A stretch of DNA of 64,000 bases from Thiocystis violascens DSM 198 (GCF_000227745.2 NC_018012.1:4940501-5004500); one strand, 5' to 3'. Shown: positions 38,850 to 49,581, counted from the first letter of the stretch. Notes: generated by a model not told the origin, from the sequence alone. Numbers and translations: made by a program.

Positions 38850-39742
38850 GATTGCGCCCGCGTGGCGTGATGGCCGCCCCAGTGGAGCTTGGCGCGCATG
38901 ATCTGGTAGTGATCGTGCCCCTTGGGATGGATCAGCCGGACCCGGTCCGGGTGACCGCTAATCCGCACCCAGGCGTCGGTCGGAAGCGCAAGCGCGGTCT
39001 GTCCGTCGCAGGTGACCTGGACGTGTCCCTGATCGTGCCCGCGCACCCGCACCTCGATGCGGCGGTCGCCGGGCACCACCAGCGGTCGGTTGCTCAGGTC
39101 GTGCGGACAGATGGGCACCAGCAGGATGGCATCCAGTGCCGGATCGACCAGCGGACCGCCGCCGGACAGGGCATAGGCGGTGGAGCCGGTCGGGGTGGAG
39201 ACGATCAGGCCGTCCGAGCGTTGTGCATTGACGAAGACGCCATCGATATAGGTCTCGAATTCGATCATGCGCGCCGTGTTCCATTTGTGGATCGCGACAT
39301 CGTTGAGCGCCGTGTAAACCGGCCCCGCGGTTTGTTCGGTGACCACCGACGCCTGCAGCATGGAGCGGTGATCCGCTTCGTACTCGCCGGCCAGGATCCG
39401 GTCGAGAACCGCATCGATGTCGCAGGGGGAGACATCGACCAGAAAGCCCAATCGGCCCAGATTGATGCCCATCAAGGGCACGCCACGCGCCGCAGTCGCG
39501 CGCGCGGTATGCAACAGGGTGCCATCGCCGCCCACCACCACGATTAGATCGCAGCAAGCGACGAGTTCGGCGAGGGGGAGGGCGGTGCCGATGGGCGCGT
39601 CGAGCAGGTAGGCGCTCTCGGCATCGAGCAAACACGCTACCTCGCGCGAACGCAAATGATCGCTCAGACGCGCGAGCGTGCCCCGCACCCGCTCGGGATC
39701 GCCTTGCTTGGCAACGATGCCGACGGTCGTAAAATGCGGCAT
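38843..39742 (-). CDS. nadK: NAD kinase
   Basis: Encodes 299 residues and phosphorylates NAD to NADP. The family core VVVGGDGTLLHTAR carries the GGDG motif; GINLGRLGFLVD and SDGLIVSTPTGSTAYALSGGGP are the other conserved blocks. ATG 39742 (MPHFTTVGIVAKQGDP) is chosen over the longer frame at 39793 because it fits family length. It runs away from the heat-shock cluster and shares a 215-base divergent region with hrcA. Confidence 0.95.
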   Translation of the reverse strand: MPHFTTVGIVAKQGDPERVRGTLARLSDHLRSREVACLLDAESAYLLDAPIGTALPLAELVACCDLIVVVGGDGTLLHTARATAARGVPLMGINLGRLGFLVDVSPCDIDAVLDRILAGEYEADHRSMLQASVVTEQTAGPVYTALNDVAIHKWNTARMIEFETYIDGVFVNAQRSDGLIVSTPTGSTAYALSGGGPLVDPALDAILLVPICPHDLSNRPLVVPGDRRIEVRVRGHDQGHVQVTCDGQTALALPTDAWVRISGHPDRVRLIHPKGHDHYQIMRAKLHWGGHHATRAQSC

Positions 39743-39849
39743 GGGATCTGAGTGGCATGGTGGCCGGCGGTTAAGACCGCGCAACGTTAGCATGGGGCGG
39801 CAATCGCGCCAAGACTGAATCGGCGAACGTGTGTGCGCATGCGGGAGTC

Positions 39850-39878
39850 TTGACAGGCCCGGTCTCGATCCCTAAATT
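39850..39878 (+). promoter_or_regulatory. sigma-70 type promoter of the heat-shock cluster
   Basis: TTGACA (39850-39855), a 17-base spacer and TAAATT (39873-39878) form a near-ideal vegetative promoter. The predicted start point is about 39885, the first base of the CIRCE operator. Confidence 0.75.
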
Positions 39879-39884
39879 GAGGTG

Positions 39885-39911
39885 TTAGCACTCTCCGATG
39901 GTGAGTGCTAA
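39885..39911. promoter_or_regulatory. CIRCE operator (HrcA binding site)
   Basis: TTAGCACTC-N9-GAGTGCTAA, an exact match to the CIRCE consensus, spans the predicted transcription start. HrcA bound here would block the promoter, giving autoregulation of hrcA and heat-inducible control of grpE-dnaK-dnaJ. Confidence 0.93.
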
Positions 39912-39957
39912 AATATCGGTTCAGAAAGCCCATTTCCGGTTGACGATTCAAACCATT

Positions 39958-41031
39958 GTGATCGCTGGCAAATCGACATTGACATCCGAAACGCGACAGA
40001 CCGACAACCCGGTCAGCGAGCGCGCGCTTCATTTTCTGAAAGCGCTGGTCGAGCGGTATATTCGAGAAGGTCAGCCGGTTGGCTCGCGGACCCTCGCGAA
40101 AGACACGGGTCTGGATCTGAGCCCGGCGACCGTCCGCAATGTCATGTCGGACCTGGAGGATCTGGGTCTGGTGGTGTCGCCCCATACCTCTGCGGGCCGG
40201 GTGCCGACGGTGGCCGGGTATCGGCTGTTCGTGAATTCGCTCCTGACCTGGCGCGCGCCCTCGGAGGACGATATCGCCTCGCTGCGCACGCGCTTCGATG
40301 TCCGCACGGATGCCAAGTCGTTGATCGAGACGGCCTCGACGCTCCTCTCGGGCATCACGCATCTGGCTGGCGTGGTGATGCTGCCGCGCCATGAGCGCAA
40401 TGTCTTTCGTCAGATCGAACTCCTGCCCCTGTCCGAGAAGCGGGTGCTGGCCATCCTGGTCACGAGCGAAGGGGAGGTGCACAACCGGATCATGGGTACG
40501 GAACGGTCTTTCACGCCGTCCCAGTTGGAACAGGCCTCGAATTATCTCAATCAGATGTTCACCGGCCAGGACATCGGCGAGGTCCGCAAGCGCCTGCTGG
40601 ACGAGTTGAAGCACGCGCATGCCAGCATGGACCGGCAGATGATCCGCGCGGCGGCGCTGGCGCAGGAAGTCGTGGAGGCCGCCGAAAGCCGGGACGACTG
40701 TTTCATCGCCGGACAGACGAATCTGATGGAGTTTGGCGAGCTGGCGAGCATGGACCGGATCAGGCAGTTGTTCGAGATCTTCAATCAGAAACGCGAAATC
40801 CTGCACATCCTCGACCGCTGTATCGCCGCGGAGGGTGTGCAGATTTTTATCGGCGAGGAGTCCGGGTACGCGCTGCTGGACGATTGCAGTCTCGTGACGA
40901 CGAGCTATCGGGTCGATGATCGGGTGGTCGGCGTGCTCGGCGTCATCGGTCCGACCCGGATGGATTATCAGCGCGTGGTGCCGATCGTCGATGTCACCGC
41001 GCGGTTGCTGGCGGCGGCACTGCGCCAGTGA
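39958..41031 (+). CDS. hrcA: heat-inducible transcription repressor HrcA
   Basis: HrcA binds CIRCE and represses chaperone genes. The family core is clear: SERALHFLKALVERYIREGQ, PVGSRTLAK, LDLSPATVRNVMSDLEDLGL (winged helix), HTSAGRVPTVAGYR, and a C-terminal domain ending in VVPIVDVTARLLAAAL. The start is uncertain. The first ATG, at 39898, lies inside the CIRCE operator and its first about 20 codons look non-conserved; GTG 39958 and TTG 39979 are alternatives, none with a strong ribosome binding site. The coordinates given use GTG 39958 (357 residues). Confidence 0.88.
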   Translation: MIAGKSTLTSETRQTDNPVSERALHFLKALVERYIREGQPVGSRTLAKDTGLDLSPATVRNVMSDLEDLGLVVSPHTSAGRVPTVAGYRLFVNSLLTWRAPSEDDIASLRTRFDVRTDAKSLIETASTLLSGITHLAGVVMLPRHERNVFRQIELLPLSEKRVLAILVTSEGEVHNRIMGTERSFTPSQLEQASNYLNQMFTGQDIGEVRKRLLDELKHAHASMDRQMIRAAALAQEVVEAAESRDDCFIAGQTNLMEFGELASMDRIRQLFEIFNQKREILHILDRCIAAEGVQIFIGEESGYALLDDCSLVTTSYRVDDRVVGVLGVIGPTRMDYQRVVPIVDVTARLLAAALRQ

Positions 41032-41141
41032 GGCGCCCGGCGTTGGTGCCGGGGCGCGCAAACAATCGAAATCATGCGAGCAGGCGACCCGGCGTCGAGA
41101 GCGACCGGGAGCATGCTCGTCCGCAGCCTTTGGAGGTCAAC

Positions 41142-41822
41142 ATGAACACGGATCCACATCGTATCGACCCAGAGCCGCCGGAACCGGCGGCCTCGGAGCC
41201 AGCGCTCCCCGTTGGAGAGGAGGCGGCCAATCATGGCGTCCGGGCGGCTGTCGATGCGTATATCAAGGCGTCGTCGGCGGATGTTTCGGAAGCCCCCGAG
41301 GAGGCCGTGCCGGAGAGCGCGCCGCCCGCCGAGCCGCCGCTGCCATCGCAGGAGGAATTGGCCGCCGCGCTCACCGAGGTGCGCTCGGTCGCGGACGAGA
41401 ACCGCGATCAACTCCTGCGCGCGCGCGCCGAGCTGGAAAACATCCGGCGCCGTCATGCCAATGAGCTGGAAAAGGCGCACAAATATGCCCTGGATAGCTT
41501 CGTGCGCGAACTGCTCCAGGTGCGCGACAGCCTGGAATTGGGACATAGCGCGGCGCTGGAAGAGACGGTCAACATCGAAAAACTCCGTGAAGGCACCGAA
41601 TTGACGCTGAAGCTGCTCGGCGATGTGATGGACAAGTTCGGGGTCGCGCCGGTCGAACCGCTGGAGCAACCCTTCGATCCGGAATTCCATCAGGCCATTT
41701 CCACGCAGCCGCGCGCCGACCTGCCGCCGAATACCGTGGTGGCCGTCATTCAGAAGGGCTATACCCTGAATGGCCGGCTGGTGCGCCCGGCACTGGTTCT
41801 GGTGTCTCAACAAGTCGCGTGA
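41142..41822 (+). CDS. grpE: nucleotide exchange factor GrpE
   Basis: Encodes 226 residues. GrpE releases ADP from DnaK. The N-terminal 85 residues are an acidic Pro/Ala-rich tail, followed by the long dimer helix (RARAELENIRRRHANELEKA) and the family blocks LLQVRDSLELG and PEFHQAI. The beta domain ends NTVVAVIQKGYTLNGRLVRPALV. GGAGG lies six bases before ATG 41142. It sits between hrcA and dnaK in the usual order. Confidence 0.95.
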   Translation: MNTDPHRIDPEPPEPAASEPALPVGEEAANHGVRAAVDAYIKASSADVSEAPEEAVPESAPPAEPPLPSQEELAAALTEVRSVADENRDQLLRARAELENIRRRHANELEKAHKYALDSFVRELLQVRDSLELGHSAALEETVNIEKLREGTELTLKLLGDVMDKFGVAPVEPLEQPFDPEFHQAISTQPRADLPPNTVVAVIQKGYTLNGRLVRPALVLVSQQVA

Positions 41823-41911
41823 TCGCCGGCTTGAATGGCGTGGGGTTTTCCCCAACTCACTGAACAATCTGGCGCCATCGCGCCACCAAGACATTATCGG
41901 AGAATACGCTC

Positions 41912-43837
<1,926 letters not shown>

Positions 43838-43886
43838 GGCGAATGGCTGGCCCACGGCCGCCGGTCATGAGGATGAAAGCGTACTG

Positions 43887-43910
43887 GCGCACGGGTCGCC
43901 CGTGCGCTTT
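43887..43910 (+). terminator. intrinsic terminator after dnaK
   Basis: GCGCACGGG (43887-43895) pairs perfectly with CCCGTGCGC (43899-43907) around TCG, followed by TTTCTGTTTT. It should reduce read-through from dnaK into dnaJ, giving more DnaK than DnaJ. Confidence 0.8.
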
Positions 43911-43963
43911 CTGTTTTGAAGGGGCTGGTAATCGACCAGCCACTGGCGGTTGGACGTAAAGAC

Positions 43964-45103
43964 ATGGCAAAGCGCGACTATTACGAAGTGTTGGGCGTTC
44001 CACGCAACGCGAGCGAGGCCGATCTCAAAAAGGCCTTTCGGCGGTTGGCGATGAAATATCATCCCGACCGCAACACCGGCGACGCGGATGCCGAGGCGAA
44101 GTTCAAAGAGGCCAAGCTGGCCCACGATGTTCTGAGCGATCCGAAAAAACGCTCGGCCTACGATCAGTTCGGTCATGCCGGCGTTGACGCGGGCGCGGGC
44201 GGTTTCGGCGGTCCTGGGGATTTCTCCGGGGCAGGCTCTTTCTCGGATATCTTCGGCGACGTCTTCGGGGACATCTTCGGCGGGCGCGCGGGTGGCGGAC
44301 GCCGGACGCAGCGAGGCGTCGATCTGCGCTACGACCTGTCGCTCCCGCTCGAAGACGCGGTGAACGGCAAGGAAGTCAAGATCCGTCTCCCAACCCTGGT
44401 GGACTGTCAGTTCTGCGGCGGGACCGGGGCCAAGCCAGGCACGCAGCCCAAGACCTGTACGACCTGCGGCGGGGTTGGCCAGGTCCGCATGCAGCAGGGG
44501 TTTTTCTCGATTCAGCAGACCTGTCCCGAGTGCCGTGGTGCGGGTAGCGTCATCGCCGAGCCCTGCAGTCACTGTCGGGGGCGCGGACGGCTACAGGAAG
44601 AAAAGACCCTGTCGGTCAAGGTGCCTGCGGGTGTCGATAACGGCGACCGCATCCGGCTCGCCGGCGAGGGCGAGCGCGGCGAGCAGGGCGGTCCGCCCGG
44701 CGATCTCTATGTGCAGATCCAGGTCTTGGATCACCCCATCTTTACCCGCGAGGAAAGCAATCTCTATTGTCAGGTGCCGATCGGTTTCGTCACCGCCGCC
44801 CTGGGCGGCGAGCTTGAGGTACCGACCCTCGACGGCAAGGTCATGCTGAAGATTCCGGGCGGCACCCAGACCGGCAAGATGTTTCGGGTCCGCAACAAAG
44901 GCGTGAAGCCGGTGCGCGGCGGACCGGTCGGGGATCTCATCTGTCGGGTCACGGTCGAGACTCCGGTCAATCTGACCGAGCGTCAGAAGGAGCTGCTACA
45001 GGAATTCGAGGCCAGCGTGAAAGAGGGTGGATCGCACCACAATCCGCAGTCGCATTCCTGGCTGGATGGGGTCAAAAACTTCTTCGAGAAGATGGGACTA
45101 TGA
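43964..45103 (+). CDS. dnaJ: co-chaperone DnaJ (Hsp40)
   Basis: Encodes 379 residues from ATG 43964 (MAKRDYYEVLGV). The J domain has the HPD motif (KYHPDRN), then a Gly/Phe-rich linker and the four zinc-binding repeats CQFCGGTG, CTTCGGVG, CPECRGAG and CSHCRGRG. The C-terminal substrate domains are complete. It stimulates the DnaK ATPase and hands over unfolded clients. Confidence 0.97.
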   Translation: MAKRDYYEVLGVPRNASEADLKKAFRRLAMKYHPDRNTGDADAEAKFKEAKLAHDVLSDPKKRSAYDQFGHAGVDAGAGGFGGPGDFSGAGSFSDIFGDVFGDIFGGRAGGGRRTQRGVDLRYDLSLPLEDAVNGKEVKIRLPTLVDCQFCGGTGAKPGTQPKTCTTCGGVGQVRMQQGFFSIQQTCPECRGAGSVIAEPCSHCRGRGRLQEEKTLSVKVPAGVDNGDRIRLAGEGERGEQGGPPGDLYVQIQVLDHPIFTREESNLYCQVPIGFVTAALGGELEVPTLDGKVMLKIPGGTQTGKMFRVRNKGVKPVRGGPVGDLICRVTVETPVNLTERQKELLQEFEASVKEGGSHHNPQSHSWLDGVKNFFEKMGL

Positions 45104-45125
45104 TTTTTTGCGCGGCAAAAAATCA
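45099..45125. terminator. AT-rich hairpin at the end of dnaJ
   Basis: ATGATTTTTTGC (45099-45110) pairs perfectly with GCAAAAAATCAT (45114-45125) around GCG, overlapping the dnaJ stop codon. T-runs lie inside the stem, so it is an unusual shape for a terminator and may instead stabilise the mRNA end. Confidence 0.5.
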
Positions 45126-45231
45126 TGATTGAAAAGCATTTTTTATGGGTGCTGGAAGACCGGGCTGGGGTTGTGCGCTCACTGATGCGGCTCTGATCGT
45201 TCTGTGCACTCAATTTTGAGGAATTAATGAC

Positions 45232-46050
45232 ATGAGTGAAACCAGGATCGCCATCGCCGGTGCCGGCGGTCGCATGGGACGTACTCTGGTGCAGGCCGTC
45301 ACCGAGACCGAGGGGCTCGTCCTTGGCGCGGCGACCGAGCGCGCCGGCAGCTCGCTGCTCGGCGCCGATGCCGGAGAACTTGCGGGTGTCGGGCCTCTGG
45401 GCGTAGCGGTGGCGGCGGAACTGTCGGAGGTGTTCGATGACTTCGACGTACTGATCGATTTCACCGCGCCAGCGGTGACCATCGCCCATCTCGAACTCTG
45501 TCGCGTTGCGGGTCGGCGCATGGTCATCGGCACCACCGGACTCGATGCGACGCAGCGCGCGGCCATTGCCGGCGCGGGCGAAACGATCGGTATCGTCTTT
45601 GCGCCGAACATGAGCGTCGGCGTCAACCTCTGCTTCAGGCTGCTGGACATCGCCGCGCGGGTGCTCGGCGACGAGGTCGATATCGAGATCATCGAGGCGC
45701 ATCATCGGCACAAGGTCGATGCGCCATCTGGCACCGCGCTGCGCATGGGCGAGGTGATCGCCGAGGCACTCGGACGCGATCTCAAGGAGGTCGCGGTGTA
45801 TGGCCGGGAAGGACACGCCGGTCCACGCGAACGCCGGACGATCGGCTTCGAGACGATCCGCGCCGGGGATATCGTCGGCGAGCACAGCGTCTGGTTCGTC
45901 GCCGATGGCGAGCGGATCGAGATCGCGCACAAGGCGTCGAGCCGCATGAACTTCGCCCGCGGGGCCATGCGCGCCGCCGGCTGGATCGCCGGACGCGAGC
46001 GCGGTCTGTTCGATATGCAGGATGTGCTGGGGTTGCGAGCGTACCGATGA
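45232..46050 (+). CDS. dapB: 4-hydroxy-tetrahydrodipicolinate reductase
   Basis: Encodes 272 residues. It performs the NAD(P)H-dependent reduction step in lysine and diaminopimelate synthesis. The nucleotide motif is GAGGRMGR at residues 8-15, the catalytic region is IEAHHRHKVDAPSGTA with the His-His pair and Lys, and DFTAPAVT marks the cofactor fold. It follows dnaJ by 128 bases, a neighbourhood seen in other gammaproteobacteria, and probably has its own promoter. Confidence 0.96.
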   Translation: MSETRIAIAGAGGRMGRTLVQAVTETEGLVLGAATERAGSSLLGADAGELAGVGPLGVAVAAELSEVFDDFDVLIDFTAPAVTIAHLELCRVAGRRMVIGTTGLDATQRAAIAGAGETIGIVFAPNMSVGVNLCFRLLDIAARVLGDEVDIEIIEAHHRHKVDAPSGTALRMGEVIAEALGRDLKEVAVYGREGHAGPRERRTIGFETIRAGDIVGEHSVWFVADGERIEIAHKASSRMNFARGAMRAAGWIAGRERGLFDMQDVLGLRAYR

Positions 46051-46102
46051 TGCGGTCGGTCGCGGCTTGATATCAAGGCGGTTTCTGGAAAAATTTATCA
46101 CC

Positions 46103-46207
46103 GATTTCCCGTTCGTCCTGCCCACTTCGACTTCGCTCCTCGTGTTGAGCGAAGTCGAAGGGAGTCGAAGCGATGACATGCCTGTCGCATGGAACGAACG
46201 GGAAATC
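46103..46207. repeat. nested inverted repeats after dapB
   Basis: GATTTCCCGTTCGT (46103-46116) pairs with ACGAACGGGAAATC (46194-46207). Inside it CTTCGACTTCGCTC (46125-46138) pairs with GAGCGAAGTCGAAG (46147-46160). A similar CCCTTCGACTTCGCTC stretch occurs at about 62458-62473. Confidence 0.8.
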
Positions 46208-46220
46208 CTCTGGCTCGGAG

Positions 46221-46267
46221 CCTGAAACCGTTCGTGGTTCGAGTGCCTCACCACGAACGGTTTCAGG
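46221..46267. repeat. 18-bp palindrome of the CCGTTCGTGG family
   Basis: CCTGAAACCGTTCGTGGT (46221-46238) pairs perfectly with ACCACGAACGGTTTCAGG (46250-46267) around TCGAGTGCCTC. It is the most complete copy in the window and probably also ends transcripts between dapB and the convergent gene. Confidence 0.85.
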
Positions 46268-46299
46268 CGGCGCGAATCACCCAAGGCATCGGGCCGCGA

Positions 46300-46686
46300 T
46301 CAATCCTGGCAGGAATAGCCATGGGCGATCAGACCTTCCTCAAGATCGTCCGGGGCCGTCGGATGTCCGATCAGATACGGGGCCGCGCTCAACGAGTATT
46401 CGCCGATCGCGTCGTCCACCGCCGTTTCCCATTCCTCCAGGCTATAGTCACCGCGTCCGAGCCACAGGAGCGCGACCAGTTCGGCACGCTGGCGCTGGCT
46501 CATCTCGCCGATGGCGCCGATCGTTTCGCGCAGGCTATAGTCCTCGCTGTGATCGGCGAGTACCTGGAGCGCCCAATCCTCGGAAGGACTGGCTGGCGTA
46601 TCCGGTAGCACAACCTCCTCCTTGGCTTGAAATTCGCGGATCTTTGCGATGATGTAGCAGATGGATTCGAGTTTGATATGGAGCAT
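46300..46686 (-). CDS. DUF3775 domain protein
   Basis: Encodes 128 residues from ATG 46686 (MLHIKLESICYIIAKIREFQAKE); an open frame extends to 46827 but that part is not family-like. The DUF3775 layout is recognisable: the opening helix with CYIIAKIREF, a middle WALQVLADHSEDYSLRET, LVALLWLGRGDYSLEEW and the closing YLIGHPTAPDDLEEGLIAHG. The function of the family is not known. It is convergent with dapB and divergent from the M48 protease gene. Confidence 0.8.
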   Translation of the reverse strand: MLHIKLESICYIIAKIREFQAKEEVVLPDTPASPSEDWALQVLADHSEDYSLRETIGAIGEMSQRQRAELVALLWLGRGDYSLEEWETAVDDAIGEYSLSAAPYLIGHPTAPDDLEEGLIAHGYSCQD

Positions 46687-46902
46687 CGCTCTGGGTCTCT
46701 TCGACAGTTGCAGGCATCCCAGGTGCGTGACAGGAATACCTGATTTCTTGCGGTGTGAGTTTACTACGATTGGCGTCGTCTCCAGGGCCGCTTGCGTCAA
46801 GGATCTGATCTTCGGATCGTTGGCCAAGCGATGACGATGATGCAGAGGTAGCGACTGGAGATCGGCAAGGCCCGCATGGTCGTGTTCATGAGGTCAAACG
46901 GG

Positions 46903-47697
46903 ATGCGTTTTCGAGCACGCGACACCATTGCAGCGACGCTCCTGCTGGGCGTGTTGGGTCTGGCGGGTTGTGTGACCGCGCCCGAGACCGGGCGTCGCCA
47001 ACTCGTGCTGATCGATAGCGCCGAGGAGGCGCGTCTCGGCTTCCAGGCGTTCGAGGAGTTGAAGCGGGAGCGGCCTCGCGCGCGAGACCGCGCCGAATGG
47101 AAGCGTTTACAGGAGGTGGGTCAACGGGTCGCCGCGGTCGTCAAGCTGCCTCACGCCCAGTGGGAGTTCGTGCTGTTCGAATCGGACGAGCCAAATGCCT
47201 TTGCCTTGCCGGGCGGCAAGATTGGCGTTCATACCGGCATCTTGCCGCTGACCCGCAACGATGCCGGGCTCGCGACCGTCATCGCTCACGAGATCGCCCA
47301 TGCCACCGCACGTCACGGTGCCGAGCGGATGTCCCAGGGACTTCTGGTCGAGATCGGCGGGGCTGCCCTGTCCGCCGCGCTTGGCGGGCAGTCAGCGGTC
47401 GGTCGCGAGCTGGCCATGCAAGCCTATGGCCTGGGCACTCAGGTTGGTGTCATGTTGCCCTATTCCCGCACCCAGGAACTGGAGGCCGACCGGATCGGAC
47501 TGCTTTATATGGCTCGCGCCGGCTATGATCCGACGGAAGCCGTCGCATTCTGGCGACGTTTCCAGGCGTATAGCCGCCGCCACGGCGAGCGGACAACCGA
47601 GTTCTTGAGCACGCATCCATTGGACGACACCCGTCTTGCACAAATCGAACGCTTGCTGCCCCAGGCGCGGGCTGAATATGCGCGTGCGCGTCGCTGA
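46903..47697 (+). CDS. M48-family zinc metalloprotease lipoprotein
   Basis: Encodes 264 residues from ATG 46903, which has TGAGG upstream; starts at 46876 and 46888 are possible. A lipoprotein signal ends in LLGVLGLAGC, so it should be anchored to an envelope membrane. The zinc motif HEIAHATARHG and the third-ligand helix ELEADRIGLLYMARAGYD are those of the LoiP/OMA1-like M48 group, which degrades damaged periplasmic or outer-membrane proteins. The cytochrome gene follows about 100 bases later. Confidence 0.88.
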   Translation: MRFRARDTIAATLLLGVLGLAGCVTAPETGRRQLVLIDSAEEARLGFQAFEELKRERPRARDRAEWKRLQEVGQRVAAVVKLPHAQWEFVLFESDEPNAFALPGGKIGVHTGILPLTRNDAGLATVIAHEIAHATARHGAERMSQGLLVEIGGAALSAALGGQSAVGRELAMQAYGLGTQVGVMLPYSRTQELEADRIGLLYMARAGYDPTEAVAFWRRFQAYSRRHGERTTEFLSTHPLDDTRLAQIERLLPQARAEYARARR

Positions 47698-47799
47698 GCC
47701 GACATCGGCGGGATTGCCGCGATCAGGATGGCGTTGATTCGGTCCGCCGTTGGATTCAGGTCGGTCGCCGCCCCGACAGGCGAGGGGAAGAATCCGATC

Positions 47800-49248
47800 A
47801 TGGGGCCGCGTCCAGGGATCCGACGTTTCTCGACCTGGCTTGGTGTGCTCGGCATGCTGGCGTTGTCAGTATCCATGACCGGCTGCGACCGCGGCCCTCG
47901 CGAGCATGATGGGATCTTCAAGGCCGAGGTCGGTCGCGTTCCCGCGTCGCCCCAGCGGCCGGGCGACCCTGACAAGGGCTACGAGGCTTTGATTAACCGC
48001 TCGGTCGTTACCTGCGGATTGCCCTATCGGGTCTATCGGAAACGCGCCGGCGCGCCGATCCCCGGTCTGCAGTTTCCGGGCCGCACTGGCCGGAATGCGG
48101 AACTGCCGTACATGCTGACGGCCCATGTCGCCCAATCGGGTGTCGAACTGGTCACGTCCAATTGTCTTGGCTGCCATGCCGCGACCTTAAATGGCGAACT
48201 CGTCATGGGACTCGGCAACGAATTTCTCGATAGGACGGTCGATCCTCTGCGCGCGGTCGAAGATCTCGGCGGCTTCATGACCGATGGCATGGAGGCCGCC
48301 GAATGGCGCCGCTGGGCGGCTCGCGTCACGGTCATTGCCGACGACATGATGACCGAGACGGTCGGCGTGAACGCCGCGCGCAATCCAATTCTGGCCCTCA
48401 TGGCTCACCGCGATCCCAAGACGCTCGCCTGGTCAGATGAACCTCTGATCGAACCGCCGCCCGAGAGACCGCTGCCGGTCAGCGTTCCGCCCTGGTGGAA
48501 CCTCGGCAAGAAGCACGCGCTTTTTTACAATGCCGAAGGGCGCGGCGACCATGCGCGTCAGATGATGCTGGCCGCGATCCTCTGTACCGATTCGGTGGAG
48601 GAGGCGGCTGTTATCGATGGCTGGTTCGTCGATGTCCGCGCCTATCTGGCGACCCTGAAACCTCCCAAGTATCCATTTCCCATCGATCAGGGTCTCGCGA
48701 AGCAGGGCAGGGGGATTTTCCAGGACAAGTGCAAGGCGTGCCACGGTCTCCACGGAGAGGATGGGCGTTATCCCAATCGCGTCATCGCGCTCGGCAAGAT
48801 CAAGACAGATCCAGCGTTGGCGCGCCAGGGATTCGGCGAGTCGGATCGTTTCCTAAAATGGTTCCAGAACTCCTTTTACGGCCAAGGATCCCAGACCGCT
48901 CCAGCCCTCGGCTACATTGCCCCGCCGCTCGACGGCGTTTGGGCAACCGCGCCCTATCTGCACAATGGCGCTATCCCCACCCTCGCGGCCCTGCTCGACA
49001 GCCGATCGCGCCCGACCTACTGGGCGTTCGACCGTGAAGGCGACGCCAGACCCGTCTACGATCAGCGTCAACTCGGCTGGGCCTATCGGACCCTGAAGCA
49101 GGGCAAGGCCGGCGCCATGAGTTGGGACGAGCGCAACCGGATCTACGACACCCGCCTGGCAGGGTACGGAAACCAAGGGCACGTCTTTGCTGACGAGCTT
49201 TCTGCCGTAAAACGCGCGGCGTTGCTTGAATATCTAAAAACTTTTTAA
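47800..49248 (+). CDS. diheme cytochrome c lipoprotein
   Basis: Encodes 482 residues from ATG 47800, preceded by GAGGGGAAGA. A lipobox-like SVSMTGC follows a hydrophobic segment, so it should be periplasmic and lipid-anchored. Two heme sites are present: CLGCH around residue 122 and CKACH around residue 315. The block APPLDGVWATAPYLHNGAIPTLAALLD near the end is shared by large diheme c-type cytochromes of the peroxidase/RoxA-like superfamily. Which electron donor or substrate it serves is unknown. Confidence 0.78.
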   Translation: MGPRPGIRRFSTWLGVLGMLALSVSMTGCDRGPREHDGIFKAEVGRVPASPQRPGDPDKGYEALINRSVVTCGLPYRVYRKRAGAPIPGLQFPGRTGRNAELPYMLTAHVAQSGVELVTSNCLGCHAATLNGELVMGLGNEFLDRTVDPLRAVEDLGGFMTDGMEAAEWRRWAARVTVIADDMMTETVGVNAARNPILALMAHRDPKTLAWSDEPLIEPPPERPLPVSVPPWWNLGKKHALFYNAEGRGDHARQMMLAAILCTDSVEEAAVIDGWFVDVRAYLATLKPPKYPFPIDQGLAKQGRGIFQDKCKACHGLHGEDGRYPNRVIALGKIKTDPALARQGFGESDRFLKWFQNSFYGQGSQTAPALGYIAPPLDGVWATAPYLHNGAIPTLAALLDSRSRPTYWAFDREGDARPVYDQRQLGWAYRTLKQGKAGAMSWDERNRIYDTRLAGYGNQGHVFADELSAVKRAALLEYLKTF

Positions 49249-49305
49249 AATCAATTAGTAATCCTGAATAAGACGGTATCTTCCAGTAAAATGCTAAATT
49301 AGGGC

Positions 49306-49334
49306 TTGCAAGAGGTCGAAGCCATATATATTAT
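49306..49334 (+). promoter_or_regulatory. promoter of the initiator tRNA gene
   Basis: TTGCAA (49306-49311), 17 bases, then TATTAT (49329-49334). The expected start point is near 49341, six bases before the mature tRNA. Confidence 0.65.
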
Positions 49335-49346
49335 TAGCAGCTCAGT

Positions 49347-49426
<80 letters not shown>

Positions 49427-49431
49427 AAAAC

Positions 49432-49465
49432 AAAGGCTTAGAGGTTTCGCCTCTAAGCCTTTTTT
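49432..49465 (+). terminator. intrinsic terminator after the tRNA
   Basis: A 13-bp perfect stem, AAAGGCTTAGAGG with CCTCTAAGCCTTT, loop TTTCG, leading into TTTTTT. It ends the tRNA transcript and protects the element. A related hairpin lies just past the right attachment site. Confidence 0.88.
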
Positions 49466-49480
49466 CGTTGCTGGCCGTTC

Positions 49481-49500
49481 ATGTAGCCACTATGTAGCCA
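49481..49500. repeat. paired ATGTAGCCA sites near attL
   Basis: ATGTAGCCACTATGTAGCCA contains two 9-bp repeats with an 11-bp period. The same 20 bases recur at 61694-61713 near the right end. Likely arm-type binding sites for the integrase. Confidence 0.65.
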
Positions 49501-49546
49501 AATTTTAGAAATCCGAATCAACGCGCGTTCGTGTCACCCACAAAAA

Positions 49547-49565
49547 ACCCGCCACATGAGCGGGT
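49547..49565 (-). terminator. minus-strand terminator after the PIN gene
   Basis: Read on the minus strand, ACCCGC pairs with GCGGGT around a 7-base loop and is followed by a T-run (AAAAAA on the plus strand, 49542-49547). It lies 17 bases past the PIN gene stop. Confidence 0.7.
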
Positions 49566-49581
49566 CTGTCAGGCGGCGCAA

